From Quadrisphaera granulorum (lineage in GTDB: Bacteria > Actinomycetota > Actinomycetes > Actinomycetales > Quadrisphaeraceae): 62,878 bases of DNA. Shown here piece by piece: positions 7,277-16,318 of the stretch. Both the position numbers and the translations under genes were made by a program. The notes under the pieces are model-generated. The model saw only the letters and a list, made by a program, of their open reading frames with translations, was not told the origin of the DNA and ran no database searches. Position 1 is the stretch's first letter, and each line of letters opens with the position of its first letter. The stretch covers positions 1-62,878 of the forward strand of contig NZ_QGDQ01000028.1 in assembly GCF_003149145.1 (NCBI RefSeq). Reading direction: 5' to 3'.

Positions 7277-7954
7277 GTGCTTGGAGTGATCGTCATGGCC
7301 GACCCGCGCGTCGCCGCCATCCCGGTGCGGGAGTGCGGCGAGCCGCTGGTCGACACCGCCGACAGCGAGCACCTGCGCGTCGACGACCGGATGGCCGACG
7401 AGCACGGGCAATGGCGGCTGCTGCGCGCCGGAGTGGTCGAGCGCCTCGAGCGGGCCGCACAGCTGCTGCCGCCCGGGGTCAGGTTGCTCGTGCTGGAGGG
7501 GTACCGGTCGCCGCAGCGCCAGGAACGAGGCTTCACCCGGTACCGCGAGACCTTGCGGGCGCTGCGCCCCGACCTCGACGAGGGCGCGCTGCGCGCGGCG
7601 GCCAGCCGCTACATCTCACCGCCGGAGGTCGCGCCGCACCCCTCCGGCGCCGCCATCGACCTGACCCTGTGCGACGACGACGGCACCGAGCTCGACCTGG
7701 GCTGCGCCTACGACGCCACCCCCGAGGAGAGCGACGGTGGCTGCTTCACCGCTGCTCCGGGGCTGCCCGAGCGGGCTGCGGCCAACCGACGGCTCCTCGT
7801 CGAGGTGCTCACCGAAGCGGGCCTCGTGAACTACCCCACCGAGTGGTGGCACTGGTCGTACGGAGACCGGTACTGGGCGCTGAAGACCGGGGCACCCGCC
7901 GCCCTCTACGGGCCGCACGACCTCACGGCGCCTGCACAAGCAGCAGCGGTCTGA
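7277..7954 (+). CDS. M15-family D-Ala-D-Ala dipeptidase (VanX-like)
   Basis: This protein of about 225 residues is a zinc dipeptidase of the VanX/DdpX group, which cleaves D-Ala-D-Ala and related dipeptides. The zinc and catalytic motifs are present: HPSGAAIDLTL (zinc His and Asp) and EWWHW (catalytic Glu, zinc His). YRSPQRQ supplies the conserved Arg. No signal peptide is visible, so it should act in the cytoplasm. GTG at 7277 is preceded by CAGACT at the leaderless distance; an ATG 18 bases later is the alternative. There is no vanH or vanA neighbour, so a peptidoglycan recycling role is more likely than glycopeptide resistance. Its 3' end overlaps the minus-strand acetyltransferase pseudogene by about 30 bases. 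Confidence 0.85.
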   Translation: MLGVIVMADPRVAAIPVRECGEPLVDTADSEHLRVDDRMADEHGQWRLLRAGVVERLERAAQLLPPGVRLLVLEGYRSPQRQERGFTRYRETLRALRPDLDEGALRAAASRYISPPEVAPHPSGAAIDLTLCDDDGTELDLGCAYDATPEESDGGCFTAAPGLPERAAANRRLLVEVLTEAGLVNYPTEWWHWSYGDRYWALKTGAPAALYGPHDLTAPAQAAAV

Positions 7955-8707
7955 CGGCGGCCAGCGGCACGCCGTCCAGAGCGGGCTGCAGGTGGGGGTC
8001 ATCGACGTGTCCGTCAAACTCGACGTGCGCTGAAGGCCCGGCGCTGCGCTGGGCGATCTCGGCGAACGAGCGAGCCAGCGCCCGACGCAGCAGGGCCACC
8101 CCCGTCAGGTGTCCCGGAACGCCGACCGCCGTCACGTCCGGAACGACGGTCTCTGCGACCGCCTCCCATCCGTCGTCGGCGGCGAACACGAGCACGGTCG
8201 CCGCGAGACGTCCGTCCCACCACACGCCTGAGCTGCACGCACGATCGACGTCGGCCACGGTGGCAGCGGCCACTTCCGCGAGCGCACGGCGGGGCGCCCC
8301 GGGTGACACCGGTGCCCACGGGGCATGCACCCACAGGTACTGCTCCACGAAAGCGGCGGCCACCTGGTCGCTGTCGAGCGCTTCGAGGGAGTCCACGACC
8401 AGCTCCGGCGGATCCTCCGTCTGCGCTAACCCGCTGTAGACGTCCACCCACGCGAGGACCTTCGGATCAGCGGCGTCAATGACCTGCCCGGGGCACCGCT
8501 GCCGCACCCCGCCACCGGTGGCTTCGAGAAAACCCATCGCCGCGGTGTTCGACGGTCGGACCTTGCTCGCGAGCGGCAGCGGCTCCGGGCGCGCCGCGCG
8601 GACCGCCGCGAGGAGGTTCCGGCCGATTCCCCGTCGGCGGGCTCCCAGGGGCGCACGTGCACAGACACGTGGTCGTTGGCTCCGGCGGCGTCACGGGCGG
8701 CGTCCAT
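7923..8707 (-). pseudogene. GNAT acetyltransferase with a frameshift
   Basis: The gene starts at an ATG preceded by GAGAGGATGCCGCC and reads MDAARDAAGANDHVSVHVRP. Near 8617-8625 the coding frame jumps. The following sequence, NLLAAVRAARPEPLPLASKV and then RPSNTAAMGFLEATGGG, is classic GNAT and lies in another minus-strand frame that runs to the stop at 7923. The second half (VWWDGRLAATVLVF, GVALLRRALARSFAEI) also looks like an acetyltransferase domain. The intact product would be about 260 residues. One missing base explains the shift; it may be a true mutation or a sequencing error. Confidence 0.65.
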
Positions 8708-8764
8708 GGCGGCATCCTCTCTACGGCCAGAGAGGACCTCGGAGGTCACTGCCACACTCGCCGC

Positions 8765-9910
8765 GTGATCGACGGTGTGATCAAGGAGCAGGACTGGAGG
8801 GCAGGGCGCCTCGCCCCGCGCACGGGCCTCGACGTGGCGGTCCTCGCGGTGCTACGTGCCGTCGACAGGGCGTGCACGTGGGGAACGCGCCGCCCGACCA
8901 CCGCCCCGACCACGCGGGCCGTCCGGCAGCTCACGCCCGACGGCCTCTCCCCGGACCAGGCACGCGCCCGCCTCGCAGCCCTCGGTCACCCGTGGCGCAC
9001 GCTGCACCCGCTGCTCAGGCACGACGGCAACTGGGGTTGGCGGGACGGCGACGAGCCCGCCGACGACGAGTACACGCGCGTGGGCTTGTCACCCCTGGGA
9101 CGTCTCGCGCTGCACGCGGCTGATGCTCAGTGCGGTCCGGTGCCGCTCGGTCTGGTGCTCGGCGACCTCCACCCCCGCTACCGGAAGCTGACCGAGTCGT
9201 CGTCGAAGGTGCCTGTCGCGGCGGCTGATCCGACACCAGCGCTCGGAGGTGAGGCACTCGCGATGCGCCCGGGGTTCGGACTGTCGGCAGTGCTCGACGC
9301 GCTGACGGCCGCCCGTGCCGGCGACACACGTCCGTCGCGCTTGCTGCCCGTGCCCCCGGCGCCGGCGGAGGCCGCCGTCGACGTCGACCTCCCCGCGCTC
9401 CTGGCCGGCGAGCCAGTGCGAGCGCGGCTAGGTTGCCGCTTCGACGTCGTCCCCGCGCCCGAGGTGCCGCCGGCTCCGCCGGGACCTCCGCCGGAGGTGA
9501 TCGCGGCAGCCCAGGCGCAGGGACTCACGGACTACGCGTGGGTCGCCTACGCCCCGCGCCAGTACGCGGGGCCTTCCCTGGTCGTCACCGGCACCCCGTC
9601 GGGCGTGGACCTGGGGTTGCTCGTGGACCAGCTCCTCGAGTCCGCCTTCGAGCTGAAACAGGCGCCGATGCGCATCGCCGGGATCGACGACGCGAGCACG
9701 AGCAAGGTCGGTACCCGCGTCCTTGTCCACACGGACGACCCCCACGCCGACATCGACGCGCTACGCGCGTGGGTCCAGCAGCTACCTGCCGCCACCGTCG
9801 ACGTGACCTGGCATCTGCCCGGCGGCGCCGATGCCGCGCTTCACCACTGGGCGAATCTGGTTGACGACGACGACTCAGGCCTCCAGCAGCTCGCGGCGCT
9901 CAGCGCCTGA
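8765..9910 (+). CDS. Compact GyrA/ParC-like protein, function unknown
   Basis: This 381-residue protein aligns in pieces with the breakage-reunion core of DNA gyrase A. Residues 88-103 (GNWGWRDGDEPADDEY) match the E. coli GyrA segment GNFGSIDGDSAAAMRY without gaps, placing Y103 on the catalytic tyrosine. The preceding PWRTLHPLLRHD fits PFSLRYMLVDGQ. Residues around 200 (RPGFGLSAVLDAL) recall PPHNLGEVVDAL. LVVTGTPSGVDLGLLVDQLL, followed by the IDDAS..VGTRVLV segment, recalls the GyrA stretch with VVTELPY and DES..GMRVVI. The arginine before the catalytic tyrosine is Glu here, and the long coiled coil and C-terminal pinwheel are absent, so enzyme activity is doubtful. CACACT six bases before the GTG suggests a leaderless mRNA. 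The family link is my inference. Confidence 0.6.
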   Translation: MIDGVIKEQDWRAGRLAPRTGLDVAVLAVLRAVDRACTWGTRRPTTAPTTRAVRQLTPDGLSPDQARARLAALGHPWRTLHPLLRHDGNWGWRDGDEPADDEYTRVGLSPLGRLALHAADAQCGPVPLGLVLGDLHPRYRKLTESSSKVPVAAADPTPALGGEALAMRPGFGLSAVLDALTAARAGDTRPSRLLPVPPAPAEAAVDVDLPALLAGEPVRARLGCRFDVVPAPEVPPAPPGPPPEVIAAAQAQGLTDYAWVAYAPRQYAGPSLVVTGTPSGVDLGLLVDQLLESAFELKQAPMRIAGIDDASTSKVGTRVLVHTDDPHADIDALRAWVQQLPAATVDVTWHLPGGADAALHHWANLVDDDDSGLQQLAALSA

Positions 9911-9944
9911 CGCTGCGCAGCGAGTTCGGGTCGGCGAGCTTGGA

Positions 9945-11597
9945 TCAGCCGGCGCGGGCCGCGTGGTGGCGGCGCTTGGCCGCGTACATGCGGTGGTCGG
10001 CCTCGCGGAGCAGCTCGTCGGCGCTCACGGGGCTACTCATCACGCCCGTCGCGACCAGCTCGCTGGAGGAGACCGCCCCGATGCTCGCGGATACCTGGTC
10101 CAGCACCTGCGCGGCGGCGCGGCCGCTGTCGTCGTCGTCCCCATCACCGGGGGCACTGAACGGCACCGACAGGGCAACGTGGAGCCGGTTGCGCAGGTCA
10201 GCGGCGGCGAGGGCGCCGTCGTCGTCCCTGGTTCCGGCGTCACGGATGAGGACGGCGAACTCGTCGCCTCCTAGCCGCGCGACCACGTCATCGGCACGCG
10301 CCACCTGCTGAAGGCGTGCCGCGACAGCGACGAGGAGAGCGTCGCCCTGGGCGTGGCCGCAGGCGTCGTTGACGGCCTTGAAGCCGTCGAGGTCGCAGAA
10401 GGCGACGACCACCGCCCGGCCGTGCACCGATGCCCGGGCGACAGCGTCGTCGAGTGCGGCGGTGAACGCCGCCCGGTTGGCCAGCCCGGTGAGCTGGTCC
10501 CGGTACGCCAGACGCGCGAGCACGTCCGTCCGCTCCTGGAGCGCACCGGCCAGCCGCCGGTTCTCCACCACCACGAGGGCCTGGCGCAGCAGGAGCACGG
10601 TGGTGAGGAGCAGGGTGCCTGCCAGTTCGACCACGCCGATCTGCCGGTGCGTCGCCACCACCAGCACGGCGGGTACCGCGATGAGCAGCGGCAGGTACGG
10701 CAGCCCCGCCAGCAGGCCGGCGTGCAGCCACCCGATCGGTCCGCGGTCCGAGGCGCGCCCGGCGCCGACGCCCGTCGGGCGGCGGACCACGGCCCCGGAG
10801 GTCAGCAGGACCAGTGAGATGGCACTGAGGACGGCGGTCCACCCGCCGGGGACGAACGTCCCGGAGCGGACGAGCATCAGGTACAGCACCTGGCTCGTCG
10901 CCGACACCAGACAGCCCGCCGCGAGGAGCTGCACCGACAGCGACGGCCGACAGCGCGCAGCCATGACGAGGGCGGCGGTGAGCACGGCGACGGCGGACAC
11001 CACGCTGCTCGACGGCAGGATGACCTGGCGGACGGTGACGCCACCGTCGTTGAGCGCCGGTGCGACGAGCCAGAGCCACCCCAGCAGGAGGAGTCCCCCG
11101 CCGGCCAGGAGCCCGTCAAGCAGGGTGCGCACCCGCGAGGTCGACGCGTGCGCCGCCCGCACGGCCAGCACCATGGCGACCGGGACGAGCGCTGCGGCCA
11201 CCAGGTAGCCGAGGTTGGTCAGCGGCTCGCCGCGCGGGTTGCCGCCGACCACCAGCTCCACCCAGGCGAAGCGCACCTGGGCTGCGCTGTAGCTGGCCAT
11301 GCCCGCCGCGTAGGCGGCCCAGGGCGCCACCTCCCGGGCATCGCCGCCCGCGCGGACGGTCAGCACGACGCGCCTTGCGAGCAGCACGGCGGCAGCCACG
11401 CTCAGCACGACGAGCAGCAGGTCGACCACGGCTTGGGACACGCCCGCCGGCAGCACGACCACGCTGCGGCCCGGCCCGACGATCACCATGAGCAGCACCG
11501 CGCCGACACCGAGGACTGCGCCAAGGCCGGCCCAAGGCACCCGACGACGACCACGCACCGCTCGGGTGCCGCCGGTCTCGTCAGGTGGAGCTGTCAC
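9945..11597 (-). CDS. Membrane diguanylate cyclase (GGDEF)
   Basis: This 550-residue protein has about nine hydrophobic helices in its first 350 residues, then a coiled linker and a C-terminal GGDEF domain that makes c-di-GMP from two GTP. The active-site loop reads RLGGDEF, and the product-inhibition I-site RADD lies five residues before it. YRDQLTGLANR is the usual start of the domain. The GTG start has GATGAC six bases upstream, a leaderless pattern. The gene runs toward the gyrase-like gene and ends about 35 bases from it. The membrane part resembles no sensor domain I can name. Confidence 0.88.
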   Translation of the reverse strand: MTAPPDETGGTRAVRGRRRVPWAGLGAVLGVGAVLLMVIVGPGRSVVVLPAGVSQAVVDLLLVVLSVAAAVLLARRVVLTVRAGGDAREVAPWAAYAAGMASYSAAQVRFAWVELVVGGNPRGEPLTNLGYLVAAALVPVAMVLAVRAAHASTSRVRTLLDGLLAGGGLLLLGWLWLVAPALNDGGVTVRQVILPSSSVVSAVAVLTAALVMAARCRPSLSVQLLAAGCLVSATSQVLYLMLVRSGTFVPGGWTAVLSAISLVLLTSGAVVRRPTGVGAGRASDRGPIGWLHAGLLAGLPYLPLLIAVPAVLVVATHRQIGVVELAGTLLLTTVLLLRQALVVVENRRLAGALQERTDVLARLAYRDQLTGLANRAAFTAALDDAVARASVHGRAVVVAFCDLDGFKAVNDACGHAQGDALLVAVAARLQQVARADDVVARLGGDEFAVLIRDAGTRDDDGALAAADLRNRLHVALSVPFSAPGDGDDDDSGRAAAQVLDQVSASIGAVSSSELVATGVMSSPVSADELLREADHRMYAAKRRHHAARAG

Positions 11598-11743
11598 ACG
11601 GTGGTCATCGGTGCAGCGGAGGACCCTCTGGAGCCGTCACCGACGTGTCACCCGCGTGCCTCCCCCGTGGCCGCGAGCACGCGCGGGGCCGGCGGCGAAG
11701 GCGCCAACCCGGCCCACCGCTACCGCCCGTGAGCGTCTCCGGG

Positions 11744-11811
11744 AGCTGTGAAGAGTTAGCCCCATCAGCGTGAGCGGCCGGTCACTCCCAAGGGGCCAAC
11801 AGTTCACAGCT
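11744..11811. other. Long imperfect inverted repeat upstream of the diguanylate cyclase
   Basis: AGCTGTGAA (11744-11752) pairs with TTCACAGCT (11803-11811), and the pairing extends inward through GTTaGCCCC / GGGGccAAC with some mismatches. It lies in the 364-bp gap between the tetR stop and the cyclase start, both on the minus strand, so it may terminate tetR transcription or regulate the cyclase. Apart from this and a small gene remnant I see nothing in the gap. Confidence 0.45.
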
Positions 11812-11861
11812 GCCCGCGAGGTCTTCCCCGCCCCAGGAGACACCTCGGCCGGGGCTGACCC

Positions 11862-11945
11862 ATGACTGGGGCGGTCACCGAGCTGGACGCTCCGCGCCGC
11901 TTGGTTGACGAACAGGTCCGTGGCCCGTTCCGCTCGCTGCGCCCA
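11862..11945 (+). pseudogene. Remnant of an SRPBCC-domain gene
   Basis: The plus strand reads MTGAVTELDAPRRLVDEQVR and then GPFRSLR before losing family character. The pattern TELxxPRRxVDEQVRGPF is typical of polyketide-cyclase/SRPBCC proteins. The segment is an internal piece: a stop lies just upstream, and the frame runs into sequence antisense to tetR. It appears to be a fossil of a lost gene. Confidence 0.4.
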
Positions 11946-11961
11946 TCACGGCTCTCGAGGC

Positions 11962-12675
11962 TCAGCGGCCGGCTTGCCGGCAGATGCCGTCGAGCAGCAG
12001 GTCGAGCCCGGCGACGAAGACGTCTTCGTCGTCGTGAGTGGCGAACTCGTCGACGATGTGGTGGACGAAGGGGTACTCAGCCTCGGGCAGGGCGCGCCAG
12101 TGCTCGACGGCGTCGTCGAGTCGCGACGTGTCCTCCCTGTCGAAGGTGGCCAGGTCCTGCGCGGCGCCGTCCTGCGGGTGACGGCCGAGGTCAGAGGCCA
12201 CACCGATGACGTACCCCGTGACCGCCGAGACGGCGTGGAACCGCTGACGGGCGGTGAGGTCGAGGCGCATCGCCTGCTGGCCCATGCGCTCGTAGAGGCG
12301 CAGCCCGTTGGGCTGCAGCCCTGAGTCGCGCTGGAAGTAGGCGCCCAGCCATGGCCGCGGGGCGATGACGCGATAGAACGCCACCGCCATCTCCCGCAGC
12401 GCGTCGACCGGGTCTTCGGCGGTGGTCACGCTCTCCGTGGCGGCGAGCACGTCGGTGAGCACGTGGTCGCTGGCGCGGGCGATGAGCTCGTCCTTGCTGG
12501 AGACGTACCAGTAGATGCTGCCGACGCCGCCGCCCAGCCGCGCGGCCAGCGAACGGAAGGTCAGCGCCGACTCGCCCGCCTCGTCGAGCAGCGCCACCGC
12601 ACCGGCGACGACGGCCTCCAGGGAGTGCGAGGCGCGTTGCCGGGTGCCACCTCGTGTGGTGCGTGCGTCCGCCAT
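11962..12675 (-). CDS. TetR-family repressor of the adjacent exporter
   Basis: This 237-residue regulator has an N-terminal HTH (LTFRSLAARLGGGVGSIYWY at about residues 38-57) followed by a C-terminal ligand domain of the TetR_C type with an AVTGYVIGVASD segment. It is divergent from a 14-helix drug exporter, with 105 bp between starts, and the gap carries two copies of a palindromic operator. It most likely represses both genes and releases DNA on binding a toxic compound carried by the pump. I took the ATG that begins MADARTT. The longer upstream frame would run through the operators and is rejected. Confidence 0.87.
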   Translation of the reverse strand: MADARTTRGGTRQRASHSLEAVVAGAVALLDEAGESALTFRSLAARLGGGVGSIYWYVSSKDELIARASDHVLTDVLAATESVTTAEDPVDALREMAVAFYRVIAPRPWLGAYFQRDSGLQPNGLRLYERMGQQAMRLDLTARQRFHAVSAVTGYVIGVASDLGRHPQDGAAQDLATFDREDTSRLDDAVEHWRALPEAEYPFVHHIVDEFATHDDEDVFVAGLDLLLDGICRQAGR

Positions 12676-12705
12676 GCCGACATCCCACCACATGCTTGCG
12701 CGCAA

Positions 12706-12743
12706 ACCGAACGTCGTTCTATGTTGACCGAACGCCGTTCGGT
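12706..12743. promoter_or_regulatory. Two TetR-type operators, phased by two helix turns
   Basis: ACCGAACGCCGTTCGGT (12727-12743) is a perfect 7-bp inverted repeat around a 3-bp centre. ACCGAACGTCGTTCTAT (12706-12722) is a second, imperfect copy. Their centres are 21 bp apart, so two dimers could sit on the same face of the DNA. TTGACC (12724-12729) inside this region may be a -35 box for the exporter gene. The position between tetR and the exporter gene supports an operator role. Confidence 0.75.
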
Positions 12744-12780
12744 TCGAGCGGCCGACCCCACCCTCGAGAGGAGGGACGCC

Positions 12781-14298
12781 ATGAGCTCCAGCGCGCCCAC
12801 GACAGCCCCCACCCCCCACACCACCGCTCCCACCACCACCACTGGGACGACGACGAGCGCGCGCACGTACACCTCGCTGCGCGCGGCGTGGATCCCCCTG
12901 CTCGCCCTGTGCCTAGCGTTCTTCGTGGAGATGGTCGACAACACCCTGCTGTCCATCGCCCTGCCGACCATCGGCCGCGACCTCGGCGGCAGCACCACCG
13001 CCCTGCAGTGGGTCACCGGTGCCTACTCGCTGACCTTCGGCGGGCTCCTGCTCACCGCCGGGTCGCTGGCCGACCGCCTCGGACGCCGCCGCGTACTGCT
13101 GGTCGGGCTGGCGGTCTTCGGCACCGTGAGCCTCACGGTGGTAGCCGTCACGACGACGAGCGAGCTCATCGCCCTGCGCGCGGCACTCGGCATCGCCGCC
13201 GCCGCGATGGCCCCGATCACCAACTCCCTGGTGTTCCGCCTCTTCGACGACGAGGCGCTGAGGATGCGCGCGATGACCGTGATGATCGTCGTCGGCATGA
13301 GCGGCTTCATCCTGGGCCCGCTCCTCGGCGGCACAGCGCTCGCGCACGTCAGCTGGGAGTGGCTCCTCGTGGTCAACGCCCCCGTCGCCCTGCTGGCATG
13401 GATCGGGGTGCGCCTCGGCGTGCCCGCCGACCACCGCGACGACCTCACCGACGACAGGCTCGACCTGCCCGGCGCGGTGCTATCGCTCACCACCATCGGC
13501 CTGGCCTGCTACACGCTGACCAGCGGTGTCGACCACGGATGGCTGTCACCGGCCACGATCGGGTGCGCGCTCGGCGCCGCCCTCGCACTCCTCCCGTTCG
13601 TCGCCCACGAGCGCCGGACGGCACAGCCCATGCTCGACCTGGCGCTCTTCCGCGACGGCACGGTCCGCGGCGCGTCCATCGCCCAGGTCGGCACGGCCAT
13701 CGCCATGTCCGCGGTGATGTTCGCCTTGATCCTGCACTTCCAGTACGCCTACGGCTGGAGCCCCGTCCGCGCCGGACTGGCCAACCTGCCGCTGATCATC
13801 ACGATGATCGCCGCCACGCCGATCTCGGAGAAGCTCGCGCAACGCTTCGGGCACCGCGTCGCCTGCCTCATCGGCGCCGCGCTGATGGCCGGGTCGCTCG
13901 TCGGCCTTGCGGTCTCCGTCGACCACGGCTACCCCGCCATCGCAGCCTGCATGGTGGTCATGACGGTCGGCCTGCGCACGGTGATGACCATCTGCGCGGT
14001 GGCGCTGGTGCGTGCGGCACCGGAGAACCGCACGTCGCTGGCCGCATCGCTCAACGACACCGCCCAGGAGGTCGGCTCCAGCATCGGCACCGCCGTGGTC
14101 GGCACCCTCATCGCCGTCCTCGTCACCACCGTGCTGCCCGCCGGCACATGGAGCACCGAGCTGGTCAGCGCGTTCTTCCGCGGCGAGCGGGTGGCGTTCG
14201 CCGCGCTCGCCGTCGTCGTCGGTCTGCTCGCGGGAGTCGGTGCGCTGACGCTCAGCAGCTCCCGCAGCACCGACGAGAACCCCATCCCCGCGGCATGA
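12781..14298 (+). CDS. DHA2-type MFS drug efflux transporter
   Basis: This 505-residue protein has 14 predicted membrane helices and expels drugs by proton antiport. Key features are the acidic first helix (FFVEMVDNTLLSIALPTIG), motif A in the first cytoplasmic loop (GSLADRLGRRRVLLVG) and the motif C region (GFILGPLLGG). The N-terminus is a Thr/Pro-rich tail. GAGAGGAGGGA lies just before the ATG. It stands divergent from its probable repressor. Its 3' end faces a convergent ABC transporter operon across a GC-rich hairpin. The substrate is unknown. Confidence 0.9.
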   Translation: MSSSAPTTAPTPHTTAPTTTTGTTTSARTYTSLRAAWIPLLALCLAFFVEMVDNTLLSIALPTIGRDLGGSTTALQWVTGAYSLTFGGLLLTAGSLADRLGRRRVLLVGLAVFGTVSLTVVAVTTTSELIALRAALGIAAAAMAPITNSLVFRLFDDEALRMRAMTVMIVVGMSGFILGPLLGGTALAHVSWEWLLVVNAPVALLAWIGVRLGVPADHRDDLTDDRLDLPGAVLSLTTIGLACYTLTSGVDHGWLSPATIGCALGAALALLPFVAHERRTAQPMLDLALFRDGTVRGASIAQVGTAIAMSAVMFALILHFQYAYGWSPVRAGLANLPLIITMIAATPISEKLAQRFGHRVACLIGAALMAGSLVGLAVSVDHGYPAIAACMVVMTVGLRTVMTICAVALVRAAPENRTSLAASLNDTAQEVGSSIGTAVVGTLIAVLVTTVLPAGTWSTELVSAFFRGERVAFAALAVVVGLLAGVGALTLSSSRSTDENPIPAA

Positions 14299-14301
14299 CC
14301 G

Positions 14302-14343
14302 CGCCCGGCCGCCTCCCCTGCGGACAGCGGAGACGGCCGGGCG
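14302..14343. terminator. Bidirectional hairpin between convergent genes
   Basis: CGCCCGGCCG (14302-14311) is the exact reverse complement of CGGCCGGGCG (14334-14343), with further weak pairing in the loop. It lies between the MFS stop and the stop of the convergent substrate-binding protein. There is no U tract, as is common in actinobacteria. Confidence 0.6.
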
Positions 14344-14358
14344 GTGGACGCGCAGAGG

Positions 14359-15285
14359 TCAGGCGGTCCAGCTGTCGACGAGCGACTGGTTGGTCTTGAT
14401 CCACTCAGCGGCTGCGGCCTGCTCCTGGCCCTGGCCCTTCTGCTGGATGAGCAGCTCCAGGCTGCCCAGCTGCTGGTCGTCCATCGTGAACTTGCTGATC
14501 CATCCGGACACGTCGGCCTGCTTGGTCGCGAAGCCCTTGGTGGCAATGGCCGTGACGTTGTCCGCCGCACCGAAGGCGCCCTTGGTGTCTTCGAGGACCT
14601 TGATCGGGTACTTGGTGAACGCCCAGTGCGGCTTCCACAGGGTGACGACGATGGGCTTCTGGTCACCGATGGCCTTCTCCAGCGAGGCGAGCATCGCGGG
14701 GGTGCTCGACTCCACGAGGGTGTAGTCGGTCAGGCCGTACTGCGGGATGACGGCTTCCTTGGTGAGGCGCATGAGGCCCGCACCCGGCTCGATGCCGACG
14801 ATCTGGCCGCCAAACTCGCCGCCCTTGCCGGTGAGGTCGGCGATGGTGTTGACGTCGCTGACGTAGTTCGGCGTGGCCAGCAGCAGGGTCGCGGGTGTGA
14901 ACCAGTCCGACACCTTCTCCAGCTTGTCGCTGTTCTTCTCCCAGTACGGCTGCTGCGTGGCCGGCAGCCAGGCGCCGAGGAACAGGTCGGCCTGACCTTC
15001 CGCCACCGCGAGGTAGGACTGGGCCACCTCGAGTTCGTTGACGGTGACCGAAAAGCCCTTGTCCTCGAGGATCTGCTTCCACAGGTAGGTCGCGGCCACG
15101 CCCTCGTCCCAGCCGGCGACCAGCGCGAGGGTGACCTTCTTCTCGCCGCCTGCGCTCGGGCTGCTGTCGCCACCGGACGTACTGCCGCCGACCTGGGCGG
15201 CCTGGCCGCTACAGGCGGCGACAGCGGGCAGGGCGAGTCCGGCGAGGGCCGCGCCGATGATGGCCCGGCGGGTGGGGTTCGACAT
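14359..15285 (-). CDS. Glycine betaine-type ABC transporter substrate-binding lipoprotein
   Basis: This 308-residue OpuAC/ProX-family protein captures quaternary ammonium osmolytes outside the membrane. The signal peptide carries a twin-arginine-like TRRAIIGAALAGLALPAVAA followed by the lipidated Cys25 (lipobox VAAC). The mature part shows the family pattern VAGWDEGVAATYLWKQILED, SYLAVAEGQADLFLGAWLP with a conserved tryptophan, PIVVTLWKPHWAFTKYPIKV and a C-terminal Trp. The tryptophans are typical of an aromatic cage for trimethylammonium groups. It is the last gene of a three-gene operon after the ATPase and permease, separated from the permease by 121 bp holding a short tandem repeat. Confidence 0.9.
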   Translation of the reverse strand: MSNPTRRAIIGAALAGLALPAVAACSGQAAQVGGSTSGGDSSPSAGGEKKVTLALVAGWDEGVAATYLWKQILEDKGFSVTVNELEVAQSYLAVAEGQADLFLGAWLPATQQPYWEKNSDKLEKVSDWFTPATLLLATPNYVSDVNTIADLTGKGGEFGGQIVGIEPGAGLMRLTKEAVIPQYGLTDYTLVESSTPAMLASLEKAIGDQKPIVVTLWKPHWAFTKYPIKVLEDTKGAFGAADNVTAIATKGFATKQADVSGWISKFTMDDQQLGSLELLIQQKGQGQEQAAAAEWIKTNQSLVDSWTA

Positions 15286-15356
15286 GGATGTCCTGTCTCG
15301 AGATGCGGTGGAGACCGGCGCGGCGGTACCGCGTCGGAAAGGGTTCCCGGGTGGTG

Positions 15357-15396
15357 CTGGGGAGCGGGAAGTACTGGGGAGCGGGAAGTACTGGGG
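15357..15396. repeat. 17-bp tandem repeat, about 2.4 copies
   Basis: CTGGGGAGCGGGAAGTA occurs twice in a row and begins a third time. It lies between the permease stop and the lipoprotein start. It could tune expression of the binding protein or be a neutral microsatellite. Confidence 0.75.
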
Positions 15397-15406
15397 CCGG
15401 GTCAGG

Positions 15407-16310
<904 letters not shown>

Positions 16311-16318
<8 letters not shown>

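Noticed and set aside
12654-14399. A long plus-strand frame parallel to the MFS gene
   Set aside because: It is the +1 shadow of the transporter, made mostly of Arg, His, Pro and Gly.
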